A DNA stretch of 19,423 nucleotides from GCA-2862545 sp047609825 (GTDB taxonomy: Bacteria; Myxococcota_A; UBA796; GCA-2862545), in assembly GCA_047609825.1 (NCBI GenBank), contig JBLFXJ010000125.1:1-19423 (forward strand), read 5' to 3'. Shown here one piece after another: positions 14,070 to 19,423 of this stretch (position 1 is the first letter of the stretch; each line of letters opens with the position of its first letter). The notes below the pieces were generated by a model. The model was not told the DNA's origin, did no database searches, and saw nothing but the letters and a program-made list of their open reading frames with translations. A program made the translations under genes and the position numbers.

Positions 14070-15665
14070 TCAGGCCACCGCGAAGTCGGCCATTACAGCC
14101 GGCGCCGCCGTGTCGAACCCGACCACGTCGAGCATGCCGCGGTCCTTGGGATCCGCGATCGTGAACTCGTTGGCCACCATGCCCACCACGATGAGCTTGG
14201 CCGGGATGCCGGTGGCCTCCCGGTACCGACGCAAAGCGTGCGCCGGATGAACCTTTCCGTGCCAGGTCTCGCTGTCCGTGTAGACCACGAACACGTCCAC
14301 CTCCTCCTTCCGACGCTGCGCCTCGAGCATCGGAAGGGCGCAGTCCGTCCGCCCCATGGGGATGCGGTCGAACGTCTCCAGGACCTTGGCCAGCGGCGCG
14401 TCGGCCAACAGCGGCACATCCACCAGGCGGTCGCTGAACGCTTGGATGGCGTGCCGCGACTCGGTCCGAGCCGTGAGCATGGCCATCGCCGCAGCGCCAA
14501 TACGCGGCGTGATGCCCACCATCCCTGCGATGTCACGCCAGCCCATCGACCCCGACACGTCAACCGCCAGCCGCCAGCGAAGCCCCGTCGCCAGGACCGC
14601 ATCGAAGGCCAGGTAGAACGCACGATCGAGCGCGCGAACTACCGACGGCACCGGCTTCCAGGTCAGCTTCCCACGCACACCCGCACCACTCTTGTAGGTG
14701 TTGTGCGCGACGAGGACCTGGAGCGGATGGAGCCGCGCCGAGGCCAGCGCCCGACGGTCGCCGAGGCGACCCACCACCGTGCGCGCCGCCTCCGAACCCG
14801 AGGCGAGCAGCCCGATCTGGCTCATCTTGCCCAGGTTGCGAACCAGCGCCGTCAGCGGCATGCCGGTATCGAGCAGCGCCTCCCACACAGCCACCTCGCC
14901 CAGCCACTGCGACCCGATCGCCTCCCGAGGGAGACGGTGATCCCGGATCAGCCGCACGATGTCCTGCGCAGACTCGGCCCGCTTCGCCGCCTCGAGCGCC
15001 CAGATACGCGCCCGCGCGTCGGTCGGAGCCTCAGCCGGCAGGTCGTCGGTCCAGCCGTGTGCCATCCAGTCGATCACACCCGCGTGCTCGGCAGAGACGG
15101 GTGCCACGTGGGCGAGCCGGAGCACATCCCGCGCCGACCAGCCCTCGCGGGACTGGTACTTGATCGCCTGGTACGCCAGATCGTTGGCCGAGCGGGCCGC
15201 GAACCACGAGCCGATGGCCCGACGGGTGAGCCGACCCCAGCCGCCGAACACCTTCACCGCCGCCATGAGCTGGTACAGGTGGGTGCCCGTTCGGCAGACC
15301 TTCGGCACCGCCTCAGCGGCGGCGCGCCGGGTGTTCAGGTCGCCGGTCTTCAGGGCCATGGCCAGCGCCAGGATGGCGGGACCGTTCTTCGGCGCGCGCC
15401 CGGCGACGCTCAAGTCGACCACCCGGTCGACCGTCTTCACGCCATCCAAGGCGATGCACGCGGCCACCGTGCCCACCCGCTCGCGGGTCAGCGCACGGGA
15501 CGAGGCGTAGTAGGAGCCAGACTCGGTGCCGAGGATCAGGAACCGATCCAGCGCGACCCAGGGCGTGACCGCCCAGCTGTAGCCACCGGCGCTGTTCGCG
15601 ACCTGCCCCTTGAGAGGGGCCGACTGCGGGGTGGTACCGATCAGGTGACGGAGGATGTTGCGCAT
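14070..15665 (-). CDS. rsr: Ro60 / Rsr family protein (TROVE + vWA domains)
   Basis: 531 residues. ATG 15665 has GAGGAGG five bases upstream and starts MRNILRHLIG; the open frame extends 45 codons further upstream, but that part overlaps a Y RNA and is not coding. Residues about 10-340 are the TROVE ring of alpha-helical repeats, e.g. GPAILALAMALKTGD and KVCRTGTHLYQLMAAVKVFGGWGR, which in known Ro60 binds misfolded RNA ends in its central hole and Y RNA on its outside. The C-terminal vWA domain has an intact metal site: D-V-S-G-S at about 369-373, GRTDCA and VYTDSETW. Bacterial Ro60 works with Y RNA and exonucleases such as PNPase in rRNA maturation and decay. Three Y RNA-like elements flank it on the same strand; no rtcB or PNPase gene is in view. 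Confidence 0.95.
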   Translation of the reverse strand: MRNILRHLIGTTPQSAPLKGQVANSAGGYSWAVTPWVALDRFLILGTESGSYYASSRALTRERVGTVAACIALDGVKTVDRVVDLSVAGRAPKNGPAILALAMALKTGDLNTRRAAAEAVPKVCRTGTHLYQLMAAVKVFGGWGRLTRRAIGSWFAARSANDLAYQAIKYQSREGWSARDVLRLAHVAPVSAEHAGVIDWMAHGWTDDLPAEAPTDARARIWALEAAKRAESAQDIVRLIRDHRLPREAIGSQWLGEVAVWEALLDTGMPLTALVRNLGKMSQIGLLASGSEAARTVVGRLGDRRALASARLHPLQVLVAHNTYKSGAGVRGKLTWKPVPSVVRALDRAFYLAFDAVLATGLRWRLAVDVSGSMGWRDIAGMVGITPRIGAAAMAMLTARTESRHAIQAFSDRLVDVPLLADAPLAKVLETFDRIPMGRTDCALPMLEAQRRKEEVDVFVVYTDSETWHGKVHPAHALRRYREATGIPAKLIVVGMVANEFTIADPKDRGMLDVVGFDTAAPAVMADFAVA

Positions 15666-15668
15666 GGT

Positions 15669-15727
15669 GGCCTCCTCGAGGCGGCCCGTGACGACATGCC
15701 GCGGGCATGGCTCGCCAGCTGGCGAGC
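15669..15727 (-). promoter_or_regulatory. Structured leader of the Ro60 gene: three hairpins, the last covering the ribosome site
   Basis: Between the upstream Y RNA and the Ro60 start, in minus-strand order: an 18-base perfect palindrome (15710-15727, GCTCGCCAG and its complement); CATGCC-CGC-GGCATG (15695-15709); and GGCC-GCC-TCGA-GGA-GGCC (15669-15686). The last stem contains the GAGGAGG ribosome site (15671-15677), so folding would block translation. This is a candidate for autoregulation by Ro60 or for control by processing of the Y RNA. Confidence 0.45.
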
Positions 15728-15741
15728 GGATGAAAAGGTGG

Positions 15742-15862
15742 CTCCCCCGACGGGATTCGAACCCGCATCTCTCGAGTTGAAATCGATAATCCTCATCCAT
15801 CGGCCCTGTTCAGGGCATGAGGCGGAGAGGACAAAGCGCTCTGTCCATTGAGCTACGGGGGA
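15742..15862 (-). ncRNA. YrlA-type Y RNA, copy 3 (tRNA-like), upstream of Ro60
   Basis: A 121-base minus-strand element. Acceptor TCCCCCG (15856-15862) pairs with CGGGGGA (15743-15749); TA; D arm GCTC-AATGGACA-GAGC; T arm GCGGG-TTCGAAT-CCCGT; discriminator G (15742) followed by a genomic CCA (15739-15741). The insert has a GCCCT-GAAC-AGGGC hairpin and the shared boxes at 15813-15819, 15797-15806 and 15784-15789. Two alternative lower helices are possible (GTCCTC with GAGGAT, or CTCTC with GAGAG). It ends 77 bases before the Ro60 start codon and is probably the first product of the same transcript. Confidence 0.84.
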
Positions 15863-16316
15863 ACAGCGTGATGACAAGTGGCGTTGCGAGGGCCGTGCCA
15901 TATCTGTAGATCCGCTATTCCCAGCGTTGTATCGTCCGCCCATGCTCCGAGGATGCAGGCCGACGCGCGCTGTTGCGCGTCTACTCGCGATCTGGCGCAT
16001 ACAGCGCACACCGCCATCAGTCGGCGGCGGGTGGCTGGAGGAACTGCACATCGATGGCAAGTGGAGTGGACAGGTCCACCGGGTTCGGCACCGGGGACAC
16101 GCCCTCCAGCAGCGCCAGCACACCCCGGTCCACCGAGAGCTGCGACGCTACCGCAGTCGGCAGGCCGGTGTCAGCCCTCCCCGCACCCGTCGACCCCTGT
16201 GGACGACCCGATACCGCCCGGCCGAGAGCCTCACAGATCCGCCACCACCGAACATCGGAGCCTGTGGACATCCAGTGGATTCTAGTTGGGAACTTGACGT
16301 GTCACCTAGCCAGAAT
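15863..16316. other. Mostly non-coding stretch upstream of the Ro60/Y RNA operon
   Basis: About 450 bases with only one weak ORF (16017-16271, minus). The promoter of the Ro60/Y RNA operon should lie in the left part, in 15863-15960, which is less GC-rich; I see no convincing -35/-10 pair. TTGTCA at 15871-15876 (minus strand) looks like a -35 but is too close to the Y RNA 5' end to drive it. Confidence 0.4.
16017..16271 (-). CDS. Hypothetical ORF, possible gene remnant
   Basis: 84 codons. The second half has a natural protein-like sequence and third-base GC bias (GVLALLEGVSPVPNPVDL, then PLAIDVQFLQPPAAD), while the first half is Arg/Gly/Trp-rich and no ribosome site precedes ATG 16271. It may be a true small gene with a later start, or the C-terminal remnant of a decayed gene. 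No family recognised. Confidence 0.25.
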   Translation of the reverse strand: MSTGSDVRWWRICEALGRAVSGRPQGSTGAGRADTGLPTAVASQLSVDRGVLALLEGVSPVPNPVDLSTPLAIDVQFLQPPAAD

Positions 16317-17327
16317 TCAGCCCGGATTCGGCCCGCCCGGAGTCGGCTCGACGATGGCGAAGTCGAGCCCCCCATCGGGGGTGCGCCCCCACGCTTGATC
16401 GGCGCCCAGCGCCGGGAACACCACCTGGTCGGTGAGGCAGCCGTCGGGGTCGACCACGATCACCTGTTCGCCGTCCGCAGCCAGCTTGAAGTCTGCATGC
16501 AGCGGGCCCTGCTCCGGCTCCTCGTCTGCCCAGATGACGAGGTATCCCCCGGGCTCCAGCGTGAGGCCATCCGGCAGGCTCCACAGCGGCTCGGTGGCGC
16601 CGGGGAGCACGTCGCCCAGCTGCCAGCCGTCCAGGGACACCGCGGTCCGGCCTACGTTGTACAGCTCGATCCAGTCCTCCGCTTCGTCGGCCTCATCGGT
16701 GATGGTCTCGGTGTTGTCCGGCATCACCTCGTTCACCCGGATCGCCCCCGCACAGGGCGTGGTGGCGGTGCCGTCCGTGTTCGGCGCGCCCGGCGTGGGG
16801 GTGTCCAGCACCGCGAACTCCCCGACCCGATCGGGCACCCGACCCCAGGTGCCCTCCTCCAGCTCGGGAAAGCTCACCCGGCCGACCACGCAGTCCATCG
16901 GGTCGAGCAGCCACACGGTCTCACCATCGGCCGACAGCTTGAGGCCCACGTGCAGCGGCCCCTGCTCCGGCTGCTCGTCCGCCCACACCAGCCCATATTC
17001 GCCGGCCTCGAGCACAGCGCCGGCGATGAATCGCCACGGCAGATCCTCACCCAAGGCATCGGTGATGCCCCAGCCCTCCAGGTCCACCGCCACGTCCTCC
17101 GGGTTGATGATCTCGATCCAGTCGTCGAGCTCGGCGGCATCGTCGGCCAGCTCCGAGCCCTTGGGCGCGAGCTCGTTCAGGATCAATCCAGGCCCCCCGC
17201 AGTCACCCGTGATGGTGGACGACCCGCCCGTGCCCGACGTGAGGGGGACCGTGGACGCAGTGTCCACGCGGTCCACCTCGGTCTTCGCCCCGCTGCATCC
17301 GATCAGCGCCGCCATCAGGATCCGCAT
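16317..17327 (-). CDS. Lipoprotein with two lamin-tail (LTD) domains
   Basis: 336 residues; GGAGG sits shortly before ATG 17327 and the start gives a minimal lipoprotein signal, MRILMAALIGC (Cys11). A Thr/Ser/Gly linker follows. Two lamin-tail-type beta-sandwich domains come next, at about residues 48-160 and 190-330. Each has ILNELAPKG / RVNEVMPDN, then DDWIEIINPEDVAVDLEGW / EDWIELYNVGRTAVSLDGW, then the phrase WADEQPEQGPLH / WADEEPEQGPLH, and ends in PTPGAPN / PTPGGPN. The two are clearly an internal duplication. LTD domains in bacteria occur on secreted and surface proteins, where they are thought to mediate binding. Function beyond envelope attachment is unknown. Confidence 0.85.
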   Translation of the reverse strand: MRILMAALIGCSGAKTEVDRVDTASTVPLTSGTGGSSTITGDCGGPGLILNELAPKGSELADDAAELDDWIEIINPEDVAVDLEGWGITDALGEDLPWRFIAGAVLEAGEYGLVWADEQPEQGPLHVGLKLSADGETVWLLDPMDCVVGRVSFPELEEGTWGRVPDRVGEFAVLDTPTPGAPNTDGTATTPCAGAIRVNEVMPDNTETITDEADEAEDWIELYNVGRTAVSLDGWQLGDVLPGATEPLWSLPDGLTLEPGGYLVIWADEEPEQGPLHADFKLAADGEQVIVVDPDGCLTDQVVFPALGADQAWGRTPDGGLDFAIVEPTPGGPNPG

Positions 17328-17384
17328 CAGCCCTCCAGCCCACCGCGGATGACGACGGACCTGCCCTGATTCCACCACAGCGCA

Positions 17385-17405
17385 GCGCCGCCCGGGTGAC
17401 GGCGC
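17385..17405 (-). terminator. Hairpin after the outer-membrane-protein gene
   Basis: GCGCCG and CGGCGC form a 6-bp stem with a nine-base loop, eight bases downstream of the stop at 17414. No U-tract. It probably separates this operon from the lamin-tail lipoprotein gene. Confidence 0.38.
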
Positions 17406-17413
17406 GGTGACAG

Positions 17414-18499
17414 TCATGGGCGCGCCTGCAGGCCGATCTCTCCCTGCCCGCGCACGCCCACCTGAAGGAACACGAGATCCCAGCCCGAGCGAGCGCCCGT
17501 GCCGGCGAGTGCCGCGGCCGCCTCACCCACCATGCCGCGCTGCCACCCGACCAGGACCTGGGCGGGACCGCCCGCCTGCAGGGGAAGCCGCGGCCCGCCC
17601 CCGAGATGCAGCGTGGTGAACGCGCTGTCGGCCATCGAGCGACTCGCCACGTCGTGGTCGACCCGCACCCACCCCACCGCGGGGAGCGCATCGCCGGTGC
17701 GGGCCCAGCCCGACACGACCAGCGGCAGCAGCGTGGGATCGGAGCCTTCGCCGGTGCCACGGATGACCTCGGCGCCGCCGCCGACCCAGCGATGCTCCGT
17801 CCACACCCGCGCTGCGAGGCGATGATTCGCCGCGCTGGACAGCCCCCGGGAACCGTCTCGCGCGTACAGCGACACCGCGAGGAGGTCGCGCTCGCCATCG
17901 CGCAGTGGGCGCGCGGTGACCAGCACGGCGGTGTCCTTCCCGTCGTTCCGTTCGCGGCGAAGGTGCCCCTCTCCCGACGACAGGGAGGTCGACACCGAGA
18001 CCCACCGCTCGCGTGCCGTCCAGCCCGCCCACAGTCCGAGGTCGGACCGATTCAGTGTGCCGGTGGACAGCCCTGCGGTGTCGACCACGGCGGGGAGCGC
18101 CCACAGCCGCTGGCCGGTGCCGGTCCACAGGTCGTCGATGACGCCAGCGCCCCCGGCGAGCCCCAGCGCAGGCGACGCGATGCGCGCCTCGGCGATCTGG
18201 ACCGTGGGCACCAGCGCCTCGCCGGCCACCCCGATGTAGCCGGTGGCCCCGCCAGACCGGACTGGCGTGAGGGCCAGCCGCGCCGACGTCGTGTCCGAGC
18301 CGATGCCGATCTCCACCCGGGCCCGCGACAGCTCGACGGTGCGACCCAGCCCCGGCGCCGGGAACCGCTCCGCCAGGCGACCGGCGAGGTCAGCGTCCGC
18401 CGCGAACCGGACCCCGGGCGTGACCTCGGTGCCCTGCGCCGGAGCGGTGGTCGGCAGCACCGGGGTGGACAGCAGCGCCGCGACGGCCAGGGTGCTCAT
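17414..18499 (-). CDS. Probable outer-membrane or secreted beta-rich protein
   Basis: 361 residues. The N-terminus MSTLAVAALLSTPVLPTTAPAQG is a cleavable signal peptide. The rest is made of short alternating strands with small and polar residues: TVELSRARVEIGIGSD, TSARLALTPVRSGG, ERWVSVSTSLSSGEGHL, LLAVSLYARDGS, HRLAARVWTEHRWVGGGAEV and a terminal strand pair WDLVFLQVGVRG / GEIGLQARP. This alternation suggests a porin-like beta-barrel, although the last residue is Pro rather than the usual aromatic. No named family is recognised. Its ATG overlaps the stop of the DUF2252-like gene by four bases (ATGA), so the two are translationally coupled and probably act together. Confidence 0.5.
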   Translation of the reverse strand: MSTLAVAALLSTPVLPTTAPAQGTEVTPGVRFAADADLAGRLAERFPAPGLGRTVELSRARVEIGIGSDTTSARLALTPVRSGGATGYIGVAGEALVPTVQIAEARIASPALGLAGGAGVIDDLWTGTGQRLWALPAVVDTAGLSTGTLNRSDLGLWAGWTARERWVSVSTSLSSGEGHLRRERNDGKDTAVLVTARPLRDGERDLLAVSLYARDGSRGLSSAANHRLAARVWTEHRWVGGGAEVIRGTGEGSDPTLLPLVVSGWARTGDALPAVGWVRVDHDVASRSMADSAFTTLHLGGGPRLPLQAGGPAQVLVGWQRGMVGEAAAALAGTGARSGWDLVFLQVGVRGQGEIGLQARP

Positions 18500-19423
18500 G
18501 GATGCACGTCCTCGGCGAGTCGGCCCGCCCCGAGCAGCGGTCCGAGCCGAGAGAGCGCCCCGCGAAACAGGCGGTAGTCCCAGCTCAAGCTCGCGATGTC
18601 GGCATCGGTTGCCGTCACAAGTTCGGAGGCGAATCGTCTGCTTCGCCCATCAATGTCCCGCGAGATGGCCGCGAGGCCCCGTCCGCCACTGGCGGTCGGG
18701 GCTCGCGCGTGGGCGCCGGCGAGCACATGCCCGATGCGCTCGGCGAGCCCGGCCAGATCGTCCTCATCCGCCCGCCCCGCAGCCCAGTCCGCCGCGATGC
18801 GGGAGTGGTCGAAGCCCTGGTTCCAGGACGACCAGGTCACGTGTTTGAACGCCTGGTCTCCATCGGTGACCCCCGCACTCCTCACGTCGGTGTCGGACCG
18901 CTCCCACAGCAGGCGGGAGGCCGTGCTCAGCCGGTCCGCGTTGTCGTCGAACAAGCCCGGCACGGACGGCCCCAGGGTGGGCACGGCCGCCGGGTCGACC
19001 ACCTCGCGGAGCTGCAGGAGCTCGTCGTCTGCGGGCCCATCGTCGCCGCGATCCCACAGCACCATGAACCGCACCGCCGGCAGGCTCGCCACACCCAGCC
19101 CGAACACCCGCGCCGCACCGAGCTCGCGGAACCCACGGGGCAGCGGACTGTCGGCCAGCAACCGGTCGAGCTGCGCCCGCTCCTTCCCCGTGAGGGCGAG
19201 CACGCCCTGGTCCCGGTGCAGCGCTCGGTCCACAGCCAGCGACCGGGTGCGCAGGTCCGGGGCCACGGTCGCGCTGACCAGCCTGTCCCGCCGCCGACCC
19301 TCCACCAACACCCGCTCCACCTGGTCAGCGACGATGGCACCCCAGCCGTCGAGCTCCGCCGCGCGCACGGCGCGCTCACCGTCAGCGCGCTCGCCGATCC
19401 CGTCGGTGTAGCCCTCAGCCAGG
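18496..19423 (-). CDS. DUF2252-like protein, N-terminus beyond window
   Basis: The frame is open to the right edge; about 308 codons are visible, and the GTG at 19368 is internal rather than a start because the frame continues upstream (LAEGYTDGIGERADGERA). Features matching DUF2252: a strand ARVFGLGVASLPAVRFMVLW, a segment LLQLREVVDP in the place of the conserved lysine-containing strand (here an Arg), and a helix GHVLAGAHARA near the C-terminus. DUF2252 proteins have a fold related to aminoglycoside-phosphotransferase-type kinases, but no reaction has been settled. It is coupled by ATGA overlap to the downstream beta-rich envelope protein. Family assignment is moderately sure. Confidence 0.6.
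   Translation of the reverse strand, partial: LAEGYTDGIGERADGERAVRAAELDGWGAIVADQVERVLVEGRRRDRLVSATVAPDLRTRSLAVDRALHRDQGVLALTGKERAQLDRLLADSPLPRGFRELGAARVFGLGVASLPAVRFMVLWDRGDDGPADDELLQLREVVDPAAVPTLGPSVPGLFDDNADRLSTASRLLWERSDTDVRSAGVTDGDQAFKHVTWSSWNQGFDHSRIAADWAAGRADEDDLAGLAERIGHVLAGAHARAPTASGGRGLAAISRDIDGRSRRFASELVTATDADIASLSWDYRLFRGALSRLGPLLGAGRLAEDVHP

Noticed and set aside
15666..15800. 45-codon upstream extension of the Ro60 protein
   Set aside because: It would overlap the T arm and acceptor stem of Y RNA copy 3, has no ribosome site, and lies before an excellent one at ATG 15665.
13830..15851. 673-codon plus-strand ORF
   Set aside because: It is antisense to the Ro60 gene and runs through all or part of all three tRNA-like RNAs; its composition (Arg/His/Pro-rich) is that of a high-GC shadow frame.
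13751..15862. The three tRNA-like elements as real tRNA genes, or tRNAs with introns
   Set aside because: None has a recognisable anticodon arm; the insert shares boxes among copies and sits around a Ro60 gene, which fits Y RNAs. An intron would leave a 5-bp anticodon stem and 7-base loop after removal, and I could not find one.
15871..15876. TTGTCA as the -35 element of the Ro60/Y RNA operon
   Set aside because: It is only about eight bases upstream of the mature 5' end of Y RNA copy 3, leaving no room for a -10 unless transcription begins inside the RNA.

Overview
This is a GC-rich, densely packed bacterial window. Several genes encode lipoproteins whose lipobox is followed by a Thr/Asp/Gly-rich linker, next to predicted secreted or envelope proteins of unclear role. 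That style suggests a Myxococcota/Deltaproteobacteria-like chromosome, but this is an inference from gene style and base composition, not a taxonomic proof. No phage, transposon, CRISPR or rRNA is visible.

Layout. At 1-2386 a short operon (NAD(P)-binding oxidoreductase followed by a 2OG-Fe(II) oxygenase cut by the window edge) is divergent from a LysR regulator. At 2369-5472 (minus) lie an alpha/beta hydrolase and a long secreted protein whose reading frame is interrupted by one in-frame TGA; the TGA is followed at once by a SECIS-like hairpin, and the downstream part resembles an M1 peptidase fold without its metal site. At 5589-6656 (plus) is a lipoprotein with a 77-residue Thr-Gly linker and a SUMF1/FGE-fold domain. 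At 6753-8375 is an ABC-F ATPase, convergent with a MAPEG-family membrane protein (8380-8766). At 8868-12534 (minus) are a possible small membrane protein and a tightly coupled three-gene operon: a protein with a caspase-like His/Cys arrangement, a secreted protein, and an arylsulfotransferase-like lipoprotein. At 12685-13698 (plus) is another lipoprotein, probably with a beta-propeller fold.

The centrepiece is 13751-15862 (minus): an Ro60 (TROVE + vWA) gene flanked by three tRNA-mimicking RNAs, one upstream and two downstream. Each has a 7-bp acceptor stem, a D arm with GG in the loop and a perfect or near-perfect T arm with TTCGA. In place of an anticodon arm each has a long insert sharing three sequence boxes. 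I interpret them as YrlA-type bacterial Y RNAs co-transcribed with their protein partner. The Ro60 leader contains three consecutive hairpins, the last of which would bury the ribosome binding site.

After a mostly empty stretch (15863-16316), the end of the window (16317-19423, minus) holds a lipoprotein with two lamin-tail domains, a probable outer-membrane protein, and a DUF2252-like protein cut by the window end. The last two overlap by ATGA and are probably translationally coupled. Hairpins without U-tracts follow several stop codons and probably act as terminators.
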